Source: Pelobacter sp. (lineage in GTDB: Bacteria > Desulfobacterota > Desulfuromonadia > Geobacterales > Pseudopelobacteraceae). From it: a stretch of DNA of 64,000 bases. Positions 17,625-25,993 of the stretch are shown piece after piece. Location of the stretch: positions 1 to 64,000 of the forward strand of contig JAVBXN010000028.1 of NCBI GenBank assembly GCA_030824515.1, given 5' to 3'. A program made the position numbers and the translations under genes. Under the pieces are notes generated by a model. The model was not told the origin of the DNA and searched no databases. It saw nothing but the letters and a program-made list of their open reading frames with translations. How positions within the stretch are numbered: position 1 is the stretch's first letter; each line of letters starts with the position of its first letter.

Positions 17625-18707
17625 TTAGAATATCGAAAACTTTATATATTTTCTCGGGTGTTCCTTGAAATCCTTCACCAGTGCATCCAGATCCTCGACC
17701 ATGCGATTGGTGCGGTCGTACAACTCCTTGTCGTTCACCAGTTTGGCAGCGGTGCCGTCGCCGTTTTTAACTTTTGCCAGAACCTCCTCGATCGATTTGA
17801 CCGAATTGTCGGCCCTGGAAAGCAGGGCAATCCCTTTGTCGTAGAATTCTCGATCGTTCAGCAGCAGGCCGATTGTACCATCCTTTGACGTGATCTTCTT
17901 GTTCAGGTCGCTGACGACATCGGCAGCCTGGATACTTTTGTCCGCCAATAGCGTCAGTTTGGTATAGAGCGCCTTGTCATAAATCAGCTTGTTGAGAGTG
18001 CCGTCGGCAGCCTGGATATCCTGCAGTGTCCGGTCGGCGCGATTGAGGATGCTGATTAACCGGTTGAATGGTTCGGGATCACGATTGAGTCGGCCCAGTG
18101 TCCCCTCACCCCGGTTGAGGGTAACCACCAGCTCTTTCATTTCGATCGCCAGGCGCGCCACATTGGTATAGAGGGTTTCGTCCTTGCTGAGTTTGCCCAG
18201 GGTCCCCTTGCCCTGGTTGATATTGTCGATGATGCCGTTGATCTTGTCGAAGGTGGCGCCGGCCTTATGAACCACATCGTCCAGCTTGGCGACCGGAGTC
18301 CCTTTCAGGTTGCTGACCGGCTGCTCATGGAAATCCCTGGAGGGGGTGATGTCAACATACTTCTCTCCCATCAGTCCGCGGGTCTTGATGGAAATGCGCG
18401 AGTCGTTGCCGATTTTTTTGAGCGCGCCACTATCCACATCCATTGCAATTTCTACCTCGTTGCTGCGTTTCGGATCCGCAAAGCGGATGTCATTGACGAT
18501 CCCGACATCCACCCCGGCCAACCATACCGGCGAACCGACCTTGAGCCCCAGAACATCGTCCATCACCACTGTCAGGCGTTTCTTGTCCACGAACATCTTG
18601 GTCTTCTGGCCCATCATGATGATGCCGACCGCCAGCAGCGCCAACGCTGCAAAAATGAAAACCCCGGCCCTGACCTGGGCCCAGCCTATCTGATTGCTAC
18701 GTTTCAT
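17625..18707 (-). CDS. mlaD: MlaD-family (MCE) lipid-transport protein with C-terminal repeats
   Basis: From ATG 18705-18707 (GGAGGAG upstream) the product is 360 residues. It has an N-terminal membrane anchor (about 15-33), one MCE domain (about 42-120, with GSPVWLAGVDVGIV), and a long C-terminal region. That region has five repeats of a G-x-GT-hydrophobic-x-x-L-x-x-D-x-x-hydrophobic-Y/F pattern beginning near 166, 199, 233, 274 and 315. MCE proteins carry phospholipid between membranes with an MlaE permease and MlaF ATPase, both encoded just upstream. E. coli MlaD lacks such a tail; the repeats may form a periplasmic helical extension. Confidence 0.92.
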   Translation of the reverse strand: MKRSNQIGWAQVRAGVFIFAALALLAVGIIMMGQKTKMFVDKKRLTVVMDDVLGLKVGSPVWLAGVDVGIVNDIRFADPKRSNEVEIAMDVDSGALKKIGNDSRISIKTRGLMGEKYVDITPSRDFHEQPVSNLKGTPVAKLDDVVHKAGATFDKINGIIDNINQGKGTLGKLSKDETLYTNVARLAIEMKELVVTLNRGEGTLGRLNRDPEPFNRLISILNRADRTLQDIQAADGTLNKLIYDKALYTKLTLLADKSIQAADVVSDLNKKITSKDGTIGLLLNDREFYDKGIALLSRADNSVKSIEEVLAKVKNGDGTAAKLVNDKELYDRTNRMVEDLDALVKDFKEHPRKYIKFSIF

Positions 18708-18720
18708 CGCTACTCCTCCA

Positions 18721-19476
18721 TCATACAAAAAGTGACTGTTCCGTGGGAAGCAGGAACTCTCTCACTTCCGGAATACTGCAGGCGCGCATCTCCGTCTCGC
18801 TGCCGTCAAACACGAGCCGTTTCTGGTGCAGGAAGGTAAATTTCTGGGAGGTGGCAAAGGCGGTGGCCAGATCATGGGTCACCATCAGCGTGGTTTTACC
18901 GTCGGCCTGCAGCCGCTGCATCAGATTGCAGATATTATAGACACCGATCGGATCAAGGCCGGTGGTCGGTTCATCGAAAAATATGTAATCCGGATCGGCG
19001 GCCAGGGCCCGGGCGATGGCGACCCGTTTCTTCATGCCTCCCGACAGTTCCGACGGGTACAGGTCCAGGGCCGGCTCGACCCCGACGAAGCGCAGCTTTT
19101 CACGGACAATCTCCTCGATCTCCCGCTCCGCCAGCCGTCCCTCCTCGAACAGGCGATAGCCGACGTTCTCACCCACGGTCATGGAATCGAACAGCGCCCC
19201 CCCCTGGAAAACGATGGCGATTTTTTTGCGTTGTTCGCGATACTGGGCCTCTTTCAGACCGGTAATGGTCAGGCCGTTGATCGAGACACTGCCGGAGTCC
19301 GGCTCAAGCAGACCCAGGATCAGCTTGAGTATGGTGGTCTTGCCGGAGCCGCTGACTCCCAGGATGGTACGGTTGACTCCCTGTTCGAGCAGCAGGTCGA
19401 AATCGGTCAGGATCGTGCGCCCCCCGACCGAGTAGCAGATCTTGTCCATCCGAATGCAACGCTCTTCCGTTGTCAC
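18721..19476 (-). CDS. mlaF: MlaF-type ABC transporter ATPase
   Basis: This 251-residue ATPase carries GVSGSGKTT (Walker A, about 40-48), [16 protein letters not shown] (signature), DYIFFDEPTTGLDP (Walker B) and a switch His in VTHD. The GMKKR form of the signature is typical of Mla/MCE ATPases. The best start is GTG 19474-19476, which has GGGAGG 9 bases upstream and overlaps the previous stop as GTGA; a longer frame would run further into the EVE gene. It supplies energy for the MlaE/MlaD phospholipid transporter. It sits 13 bases before the MCE gene. Confidence 0.93.
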   Translation of the reverse strand: MTTEERCIRMDKICYSVGGRTILTDFDLLLEQGVNRTILGVSGSGKTTILKLILGLLEPDSGSVSINGLTITGLKEAQYREQRKKIAIVFQGGALFDSMTVGENVGYRLFEEGRLAEREIEEIVREKLRFVGVEPALDLYPSELSGGMKKRVAIARALAADPDYIFFDEPTTGLDPIGVYNICNLMQRLQADGKTTLMVTHDLATAFATSQKFTFLHQKRLVFDGSETEMRACSIPEVREFLLPTEQSLFV

Positions 19477-19940
19477 GGAGTCAGGCCTCCCATGATCATG
19501 ATCACCTGCCACTCCTCGGCAGTGACCGGTTGCACCGACAGGCGGCTGCGGTTTACCAGCGCCATCTGCGCCAGCAGGGGATTGGACTTGATTGCGCCAA
19601 GGGTGACCGGCTTCGGCATTTCTGTGTTGAAACGCACATCCACCATGTACCAGATCGGATTTGAGGGAGAGGACTTGGGGTCGAAATGTTCCCCGCCAGG
19701 ATCAAGGGAGGTATGGTCGGGGTAACCGCCACGGACGATGTCCACAACACCGACGATGGCCGGCTCGGCAATACTGCTATGGTAGAAAAAAGCCCGGTCG
19801 CCGGCCTTGATCGAATCGCGCAGGAAGTTGCGGGCCTGAAAATTGCGTACCCCATCCCAATGTTCGGTCATGTCGGGGCGCTGCTTCAACATCTCGAAAG
19901 AGAAACAGCCCGGTTCCGTTTTCAGAAGCCAGTAGTTCAT
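19473..19940 (-). CDS. EVE-domain protein
   Basis: This 155-residue EVE-domain protein starts MNYWLLKTEP at ATG 19938-19940 (GAGGTG upstream). It has the family pattern: WDGVRNFQARNFLRD, GDRAFFYHSS, IVGVVDIV and WYMVDVRF. EVE/YTH-related domains bind modified bases in nucleic acids; the natural ligand here is unknown. Its insertion inside an Mla transporter operon (between permease and ATPase, with a GTGA overlap) is a conserved-looking but unexplained linkage. Confidence 0.92.
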   Translation of the reverse strand: MNYWLLKTEPGCFSFEMLKQRPDMTEHWDGVRNFQARNFLRDSIKAGDRAFFYHSSIAEPAIVGVVDIVRGGYPDHTSLDPGGEHFDPKSSPSNPIWYMVDVRFNTEMPKPVTLGAIKSNPLLAQMALVNRSRLSVQPVTAEEWQVIMIMGGLTP

Positions 19941-19947
19941 AGGCACC

Positions 19948-20718
19948 TCACCTGAACACAACGATGATCTTGGCAATGAAAAAATCGCACATCAGGATCA
20001 TGATCGATGACGCCACCACCGCCTTCTTGGCGGCGCTGCCGACCCCTTCAGCCCCTCCGCCGGTCCCCAGTCCGACGTAACAGCCGGTCATGGCTATCAG
20101 ACCGCCGAACACCAGCGGCTTGACCAACCCCTCAAGGTAATCCAGCGGTACAATGAATTGGGTAAAAGCGGACAGGTACATGGTGGGATTGATGCCGTAG
20201 CCGGCGGCGATGATGTAGCCCCCCAGCAGCGAGACCACGTCGGTCAGAATGGTCAAAAGCGGCATGGCCAGCAGCATGGCCTTCAGGCGCGGGGTCACCA
20301 GACGCTGGATGATGTCGGTGCCCTCCACCCGCATCGCATCAACCTGTTCTGTCACCATCATCGTGCCCAGTTCGGCCGTAATCGCCGAACCGACACGCCC
20401 GGCCACCATCAGCGAAGCCAGAACCGGTCCCAGCTCCTTGATCATGGTAACCGCCACCATGCCCCCCACGTAGCTGGTTGCGGCAAACGGCTTGAGCTGG
20501 ATGATGAACTGCAGCGCCATGACCATACCGGTGAACAGTCCGGTCAGGAAACAGATGAAGAGCGAGCCGAAGCCGAGCTTGTCGAACTGTATCGCAAAGT
20601 CGCGGTAGTAGCCCGGTTTACGGAAGATGCGGGCCGCGGCACGGCACGACAGGGTGCAAAAATTCTGCAGGTCTGCAAAGAAGCGGATCAAGAGCCTGTC
20701 TATGATCGCGATGCCCAT
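19948..20718 (-). CDS. mlaE: MlaE-type ABC transporter permease
   Basis: This 256-residue integral membrane protein has about five hydrophobic segments. The MlaE signature sequences are YYRDFAIQFDKLGFGSLFIC, ELGPVLASLMVAGRVGSAI and the stretch TEQVDAMRVEGTD. It forms the membrane channel of the MCE phospholipid transporter with the MlaF-type ATPase (two genes on) and MlaD-type protein. It begins three bases after the lon stop codon and has only a weak ribosome binding site, suggesting translational coupling to lon. Confidence 0.92.
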   Translation of the reverse strand: MGIAIIDRLLIRFFADLQNFCTLSCRAAARIFRKPGYYRDFAIQFDKLGFGSLFICFLTGLFTGMVMALQFIIQLKPFAATSYVGGMVAVTMIKELGPVLASLMVAGRVGSAITAELGTMMVTEQVDAMRVEGTDIIQRLVTPRLKAMLLAMPLLTILTDVVSLLGGYIIAAGYGINPTMYLSAFTQFIVPLDYLEGLVKPLVFGGLIAMTGCYVGLGTGGGAEGVGSAAKKAVVASSIMILMCDFFIAKIIVVFR

Positions 20719-20721
20719 CTG

Positions 20722-23037
20722 CTATAATGCCGCCGCCAGCGCCTCGGCCGCCTCGTTGATGAAGGTGAACTGCAGCTCGCTGCGAACCTTGTCCGGGATG
20801 TCTTCCAGGTCGTCGCGGTTGCGTTCGGGGGCCACGATCATGCGCACCCCGGCGCGGTGCGCGGCCAGAACCTTCTCCTTCAGACCTCCGATGGCAAGCA
20901 CCCGGCCGGTCAACGTGATCTCGCCGGTCATGGCCACGTTGCGTTTGGCCGGCTTTTCGGTCAACAGCGACACCAGCGCAGTGACCATGGTGACCCCGGC
21001 CGAAGGTCCATCCTTGGGGATGGCGCCGGAAGGGACATGGATATGGATGGTACGGTTTTCAAAAGCCTCCGGCTTGATACCGAACTCTTCGGAATGCGCC
21101 TCGATATAGGAGAGCGCGGCACGGGCCGACTCCTTCATCACATCGCCCAGCGAGCCGGTCAGGATCAGCTCGGCCTTGCCAGGCATCGAGGTGACCTCCA
21201 CGAACAGGATGTCGCCCCCGGTCTCGGTCCAGGCCATGCCGGTCACGACGCCGACCCGGTCATTCTCGGCCGCGACCTCGTTGTGGAACTTCTTCGGCCC
21301 GAGCAGTTCGGTAATGGTTTCGGGTGTTATCTGCGTGCGGGCTTCCTTGTTCTGGGTGATTTCCTTGGCCACCTTGCGGCAGACCGAACCGACCGTGCGT
21401 TGCAGGTTGCGAACACCGGCTTCGCGGGTATAGTCGCTGATCACCTTTAAAAGCGCCTCGTCGGTGAAGTCGAGCTCACGCCCCTTGAGGCCGTTTTCCT
21501 CCATCTCGCGCCGGATGATGAAATTGCGGGCGATATGCAGTTTCTCCTCGCTGCTGTAACCGGCCAGGCGGATCACCTCCATGCGGTCCTTGAGCGGCCC
21601 CGGAATCGGGTCAAGCTGGTTGGCGGTGGTGATGAACATCACTTTCGACAGGTCAAAGGGGACATCCAGATAGTGATCGTTGAAGGTGAAGTTCTGTTCC
21701 GGGTCCAGCACCTCCAGCAGTGCGGAAGCCGGATCGCCCCGGAAATCATTGCCTAGCTTGTCGATTTCGTCCAGCATGAAAACCGGGTTGTTTGCGCCGC
21801 AGCGGAAAAGTTCCTTGATGATACGCCCCGGCAGTGCGCCGATATAGGTGCGGCGGTGCCCGCGAATCTCGGCCTCGTCACGCACCCCACCCAGAGAGAT
21901 GCGCACGAACTTGCGCCCCAGAGAACGGGCGATCGATTTGCCCAGCGATGTCTTGCCGACTCCGGGAGGGCCTACGAAGCAGAGCACCGGCCCCTTCATG
22001 TTCTCCTTGAGCGAACGTACGGCCAGAAACTCCAGGATACGTTCCTTGACCTTTTTAAGGTTGTAGTGGTCCTCGTTGAGAATATCCTCGGCGCGCACAA
22101 TGTCCAGACTGTCGGATGTGCTCTTGTTCCATGGCATGCCTGCCAGGTAGTCCAGATATGTACGTGAGACGTTGTATTCCGGCGAGGCCTGATTGATCCG
22201 CTCCAGACGTTTCAGCTCCTTGTCGGCGACCTTCTTGACATCCTCGGGCAGGCCCGCCTCTTCAATCAGCTTGCGCAGCTCATTCATATCGGCCGAGCGC
22301 GGGTCTTCCTCCCCCAGCTCTTCCTGAATGTGCTTCATCTGCTCGCGCAGGATGTATTCCTTCTGGTTCTTGCCGACCCGCTTGGTGACTTCGCCGGCAA
22401 CCTCGTTTTTGACCTGCATGCGCTGCACTTCGTTCGTCAGGTACACGTAGACCTTTTTCAGCCGTTCCAGCGGATCCACTGTTTCCAGCAGTTCCTGCAG
22501 GTCGCCGACCGGCAGGTTGACGTATAGCGCCACCAAGTCCGACAGGCGCGCCGGATTGTCGATATAGTCGATCATTTTCATCACATCGTCCGGAAGCGGC
22601 TTGCCATGTGACAGCGCGATTTTCAACAGCGCATTCAGGCTCTGCACCAGCGCCTCGGAAACCAGGTTCTTTTCCACGAACTCACGCACGATTTCACAGT
22701 GGGCCAGCATGATCAAACCAGCCGGTTCCGTGTCCAGAATCCGCAGGCGGGTAATACCCTCCAAAGACACCTTGTAGCGCCCGTCTTCCAGCTTTTTGGT
22801 CTGGTTGACCTTGCAGAGCGTACCGATTTCGCATCTGCCTCCGGGAGCCCCTCCCGTGCCGTTTTCCGGCCTTTCAAAAACAAAGACCAGATATGTTTCG
22901 TAATTTTCAGCTTCGCGAAATATCGCCATTTCCTTCTCGCTGACAAACACCGGGAAGAGCATATAGGGAAATACGACCATCTCTTTCTGGACGTAAAGCG
23001 GCAGTTTTTCCGGGATTTCAATAACTGTGTGCGGCAT
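20722..23037 (-). CDS. lon: Lon ATP-dependent protease
   Basis: This is a full-length LonA of 771 residues. It has an N-terminal substrate-binding domain (about 10-200), a coiled coil, and an AAA+ domain with Walker A GPPGVGKT (356-363) and Walker B MLDEID (421-426). The protease domain has the catalytic dyad Ser679 (KDGPSAG) and Lys722, the same numbers as in E. coli. AAAGGA precedes ATG. A sigma-70-type promoter lies at 23095-23122; no clear heat-shock promoter was found. It heads the eight-gene operon running down to bacteriohemerythrin, so stress proteolysis and envelope lipid transport may share a message. Confidence 0.96.
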   Translation of the reverse strand: MPHTVIEIPEKLPLYVQKEMVVFPYMLFPVFVSEKEMAIFREAENYETYLVFVFERPENGTGGAPGGRCEIGTLCKVNQTKKLEDGRYKVSLEGITRLRILDTEPAGLIMLAHCEIVREFVEKNLVSEALVQSLNALLKIALSHGKPLPDDVMKMIDYIDNPARLSDLVALYVNLPVGDLQELLETVDPLERLKKVYVYLTNEVQRMQVKNEVAGEVTKRVGKNQKEYILREQMKHIQEELGEEDPRSADMNELRKLIEEAGLPEDVKKVADKELKRLERINQASPEYNVSRTYLDYLAGMPWNKSTSDSLDIVRAEDILNEDHYNLKKVKERILEFLAVRSLKENMKGPVLCFVGPPGVGKTSLGKSIARSLGRKFVRISLGGVRDEAEIRGHRRTYIGALPGRIIKELFRCGANNPVFMLDEIDKLGNDFRGDPASALLEVLDPEQNFTFNDHYLDVPFDLSKVMFITTANQLDPIPGPLKDRMEVIRLAGYSSEEKLHIARNFIIRREMEENGLKGRELDFTDEALLKVISDYTREAGVRNLQRTVGSVCRKVAKEITQNKEARTQITPETITELLGPKKFHNEVAAENDRVGVVTGMAWTETGGDILFVEVTSMPGKAELILTGSLGDVMKESARAALSYIEAHSEEFGIKPEAFENRTIHIHVPSGAIPKDGPSAGVTMVTALVSLLTEKPAKRNVAMTGEITLTGRVLAIGGLKEKVLAAHRAGVRMIVAPERNRDDLEDIPDKVRSELQFTFINEAAEALAAAL

Positions 23038-23094
23038 ATCGGTTGATCCTTTTGTTAAATTGGTGCTGGGTTATTTCATAAAAACAAGTCTGTC

Positions 23095-23122
23095 ATCATA
23101 ACATATCTTCTGCTGCAATCAA
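23095..23122 (-). promoter_or_regulatory. Sigma-70-type promoter for the lon operon
   Basis: On the minus strand TTGATT (23122-23117) and TATGAT (23100-23095) are 16 bases apart. Initiation would be near 23088, about 50 bases before the lon start. Confidence 0.55.
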
Positions 23123-23126
23123 AGCA

Positions 23127-23717
23127 TCAGACCGGTTGACCTTCACGGACCTTGACGGCAACAACTCTTGCTCGGGCCGAGACACCGCACATTTCACGAT
23201 ACAGCATGACCAGGAAACGCACAGTGACCAACCGGTGGATTGCCGCCTGGGTCAGCCGGTATAACCAGAAACGGATACGTGACGGAGAGCGGCTGCCCAG
23301 TATCAATGGGCAGAATTCGCTCAGCTGCAGCGATACGCGGACACCGTCCGAATCAGGTTCCACTCCGAAACGCAGTTCACCACGGTCACACTGGCGCGGT
23401 TGGACCAAGACCCCGCCACAGATTCGCAGCACAACCTTCTCCGCTTCGAACGAAGGGGGCAGAAAGCTGATCAGGCTCAAGCAACTGCCCAGCAGACGGA
23501 ATTCGATGCCGGAATCCAGTTGCACCGGGCGGATGATATTAAGGGTGCAGCTTTTAATGTATGTCAAATAGCGCTGCATCAGATTCCCGGCGGATAGATT
23601 TCCGGCAACTCCGGACGGGAATACGCTCCACTGCACCGAGAAAACCGATGCATCGTCAACCAGCACCTGCTGGCAGGATATTTCCTGATGGGAACAGATC
23701 AGCATCATGAGGCCCAT
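23127..23717 (-). CDS. Hypothetical protein, 196 residues
   Basis: I do not recognise this protein. It has no signal peptide or clear membrane segment. It is rich in hydrophobic strands and ends with a helical, arginine-rich stretch (SRIRFWLYRLTQAAIHRLVTVRFL). Codon use matches neighbouring genes. The start is uncertain because no Shine-Dalgarno precedes ATG 23717, and Met4 or Met5 are alternatives. It reads in the same direction as lon, 89 bases upstream, but lon has its own promoter at the end of this gene. Confidence 0.7.
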   Translation of the reverse strand: MGLMMLICSHQEISCQQVLVDDASVFSVQWSVFPSGVAGNLSAGNLMQRYLTYIKSCTLNIIRPVQLDSGIEFRLLGSCLSLISFLPPSFEAEKVVLRICGGVLVQPRQCDRGELRFGVEPDSDGVRVSLQLSEFCPLILGSRSPSRIRFWLYRLTQAAIHRLVTVRFLVMLYREMCGVSARARVVAVKVREGQPV

Positions 23718-23771
23718 TCTGCCAGTTGCGCCAAATATTGCAATCTAAATTGCAGCCATGTTTTTTCACGC

Positions 23772-23799
23772 TTGACAAGTTTAGAAATTGTATTAAGAT
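23772..23799 (+). promoter_or_regulatory. Promoter of the short 23.85-kb unit
   Basis: A perfect TTGACA (23772-23777) and TAAGAT (23794-23799) are separated by 16 bases. It drives into the small ORF at 23851 and the terminator at 23951-23983, predicting a transcript of about 175 bases. Confidence 0.65.
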
Positions 23800-23850
23800 A
23801 AAAATCATCCTGTTAGAATTCAAATCGTAAATTGAAAGGAGACCCTGCCG

Positions 23851-23913
23851 ATGTGGACTGATAGATTCAGGATTCGTCCGGTATCCCACTGCAAAGAGGG
23901 TTGCCATAGTTAG
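23851..23913 (+). CDS. Possible 20-residue leader peptide
   Basis: ATG at 23851 has a good AAAGGAGA 10 bases upstream and the frame runs 20 codons to TAG. The peptide begins MWTDRFRIRPVSH and has two cysteines (14, 18). A GC-rich hairpin (GCCCG...CGGGC, about 23915-23938) and a terminator follow directly. It may be a real micropeptide, a leader peptide for attenuation, or part of a noncoding RNA. No enrichment of one codon points to a classical attenuator. Confidence 0.35.
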   Translation: MWTDRFRIRPVSHCKEGCHS

Positions 23914-23950
23914 CCCGCCGCCTGACCGGCGACGGGCGTACAGAGCCAAA

Positions 23951-23983
23951 AAGCCCCGGTCTCAGGACCCGGGCTTTTTTTTT
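23951..23983 (+). terminator. Rho-independent terminator
   Basis: The stem AAGCCC (23951-23956) pairs with GGGCTT (23971-23976), with three further inner pairs around a C-C mismatch, and is followed by nine T residues in total. It ends the short unit upstream of the macA-like gene. Confidence 0.88.
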
Positions 23984-24010
23984 GTTGTCGGCAAATTATT
24001 CTGTTATGAT
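23982..24010 (+). promoter_or_regulatory. Candidate promoter for the macAB-like operon
   Basis: TTGTTG (23982-23987) and TATGAT (24005-24010) are spaced 17 bases, directly after the terminator. This would give the exporter genes their own start site about 40 bases before ATG 24056. Confidence 0.5.
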
Positions 24011-24055
24011 GCAGCCGTTGCGGCTGGGCCATCACGTTTGTGCGAAGAGAACTGC

Positions 24056-25312
24056 ATGAAAAAATATCTGATTATTCTGGCTGTAATCCTTGCCATTGCC
24101 GGCATTGCCGGTTACGGCTTTTATAAACGCACGCCCGAGGTGAGTTACAAGACCGCCAGGATCGAGCGCGGCATGGTAATTTCCACTGTCGCCGCCACCG
24201 GCAACCTCTCGGCGGTGACGACCGTCCAGGTCGGCACCCAGGTTTCCGGCACGATCCAGAAACTCTATGCTGACTTCAATTCCAGAGTCAAAAAGGGTCA
24301 GGCCATTGCCGAAATCGACCCTTCCCTTTTCAACGCCTCGGTGGAACAGGCTCATGGCAACGTCCTCAACTCGGAGGCCAACCTGCAAAAATCCAGGGTA
24401 ACCCTGGCGGATGCGGAACGGACACTTGCCCGCAACAAAAAACTTCTTGCCGACGGCATCATCTCCCAGGCCGACTATGACGTCGCCGACACAGCGCTGC
24501 AATCGGCCAGGGCATCGGTAAAAGCCTCCGAGGGAAGCGTTGCCCAGACCCGTGGAGCGCTGATGCAGTCCAGGACAAACCTGCGCTATTCCGTGATCCG
24601 CTCACCGGTCGATGGCGTGGTCATCTCCCGGGCCGTAGACATCGGCCAGACCGTGGCGGCCTCATTCCAGACCCCAACCCTCTTCACCATCGCCAAAGAC
24701 CTGACCAAGATGCAGATCGAGGTCAGTGTGGACGAGGCCGACATCAGCCGCATCCAGCTCGACCAGAAAGCCACCTTTACTGTCGATTCATATCCGGAGC
24801 AGACCTTCCATGGCAAGGTTGTCCAGATTCGCAGCGCGCCGATCATCTCCCAGAACGTGGTCACCTATGCGGTGGTGGTCAACGTGGACAACAGCGACAT
24901 GAAACTGAAGCCGGGCATGACCGCCAACGTTTCTATTGAAGTCGCAAAAAAGGACGATGTGCTTAAACTTCCGCCGGCAGCATTGCGTTTCAAACCAAAA
25001 ACAAAGGCAGAAGATGCAAAAGCCAAGGGGAGCGAAGAACGCGGCAGCGCAAACAAGCAGCGTCCAGCCACCGGCACGGCCGCTCCTGGCGGCAAGCCGG
25101 GCGGGCGTAAAGGGGGTAACGGCCAACAGGTTTATATCCTCAAGGACAGCCAACCGGTTGCCGTGAAGGTCAGGACCGGCATCGCCAACAACAGCAGTAT
25201 CGAACTGGTCGAGAGCACCCTCAAGGAAGGGGACGAGGTCGTGATTGAGCAAATCGGCGGCGACAGCGCCAAGAAAAAGGCTGGCGGTTCACCGATGGGA
25301 CGGCCGTTCTAA
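24056..25312 (+). CDS. macA: MacA-like periplasmic adaptor (HlyD/RND-type)
   Basis: This 418-residue adaptor has an N-terminal membrane anchor (about 3-20), biotinyl-lipoyl-like halves (QVGTQVSGTIQKLYADFNSRVKKGQ and YSVIRSPVDGVVISRAVDIGQTV) flanking a coiled-coil hairpin, and a beta-barrel domain. A Lys/Gly/Ala-rich low-complexity insert (about 310-358) is unusual. It joins the ABC permease to an outer-membrane TolC-type channel, which is not encoded here. The ATG at 24056 is preferred over an upstream GTG because it keeps a normal signal anchor. The next gene starts directly after its stop. Confidence 0.9.
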   Translation: MKKYLIILAVILAIAGIAGYGFYKRTPEVSYKTARIERGMVISTVAATGNLSAVTTVQVGTQVSGTIQKLYADFNSRVKKGQAIAEIDPSLFNASVEQAHGNVLNSEANLQKSRVTLADAERTLARNKKLLADGIISQADYDVADTALQSARASVKASEGSVAQTRGALMQSRTNLRYSVIRSPVDGVVISRAVDIGQTVAASFQTPTLFTIAKDLTKMQIEVSVDEADISRIQLDQKATFTVDSYPEQTFHGKVVQIRSAPIISQNVVTYAVVVNVDNSDMKLKPGMTANVSIEVAKKDDVLKLPPAALRFKPKTKAEDAKAKGSEERGSANKQRPATGTAAPGGKPGGRKGGNGQQVYILKDSQPVAVKVRTGIANNSSIELVESTLKEGDEVVIEQIGGDSAKKKAGGSPMGRPF

Positions 25313-25993
25313 ATGAGCGAAGTAATCGCACTGACCGATATCCGCCGCGTTTTTACGATGGGCGATCAGCAATTTGAGGCGCTCAAGGGTGTTTCCTACA
25401 GCGTAAATGCCGGCGAGTTCGTCGCGATCATGGGCGCCTCCGGCAGCGGCAAATCCACCTGCATGAATATTCTGGGCTGCCTGGACCTTCCCACCTCCGG
25501 ACAATATCTTTTGGACGGACTGGACGTAGGGGCCATGAATACCAATCAACTGGCCGACATTCGCAACAAAAAACTGGGCTTCGTCTTCCAGGGTTTCAAC
25601 CTGCTGGCCCGTACCCCGGCCGTGGAGAACGTCGAATTGCCGCTGGTCTATGCCGGACTCCACTCAAAGGAACGCCGCGAGAAAGCGTTGGCTGCCATGC
25701 AGCAGGTCGGCCTGGCCGGCAAGGAGAACAACCACCCCAGCCAGCTTTCCGGAGGCCAACAGCAACGTGTAGCCATAGCCAGGGCCCTGGTCAATAATCC
25801 GGCCGTAATCCTGGCTGACGAACCAACCGGCAACCTGGACAGCACCACAACCGCCGAGATCATGAGTCTGTTCTCCACCCTCAACAAACAGGGCATCACC
25901 ATCATCATGGTCACCCACGAGCATGACGTGGCGGCCTATGCCGGGCGACAGATAACCTTTCGCGATGGCAACATCATAGGCGACACCAAGTAA
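25313..25993 (+). CDS. macB: MacB-type ABC transporter ATPase
   Basis: This 226-residue ATPase is of the MacB/LolD/FtsE type: [10 protein letters not shown] (Walker A, about 38-47), [15 protein letters not shown] (signature), [13 protein letters not shown] (Walker B plus D loop) and VTHEHD (switch His). In E. coli MacB this domain is fused to the permease; here ATPase and permease are separate adjacent genes, as in many non-enteric bacteria. It begins directly after the adaptor stop and its stop overlaps the permease ATG by one base. Confidence 0.93.
   Translation: MSEVIALTDIRRVFTMGDQQFEALKGVSYSVNAGEFVAIMGASGSGKSTCMNILGCLDLPTSGQYLLDGLDVGAMNTNQLADIRNKKLGFVFQGFNLLARTPAVENVELPLVYAGLHSKERREKALAAMQQVGLAGKENNHPSQLSGGQQQRVAIARALVNNPAVILADEPTGNLDSTTTAEIMSLFSTLNKQGITIIMVTHEHDVAAYAGRQITFRDGNIIGDTK

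Noticed and set aside
19197-19204. C8 run in the MlaF-type gene as a phase-variable tract
   Set aside because: It is shorter than typical contingency tracts and lies in a housekeeping transporter; only the G10 tract at 26361 was kept.
18826-19725. Plus-strand ORF (299 codons) opposite the MlaF and EVE genes
   Set aside because: Antisense shadow; both minus-strand genes have clear family motifs and coupled starts.
23800-23950. c-di-GMP-I (GEMM) riboswitch before macA
   Set aside because: The conserved GEMM core bases and tetraloop-receptor layout are not present, although CTGCAAAG superficially recalls it.
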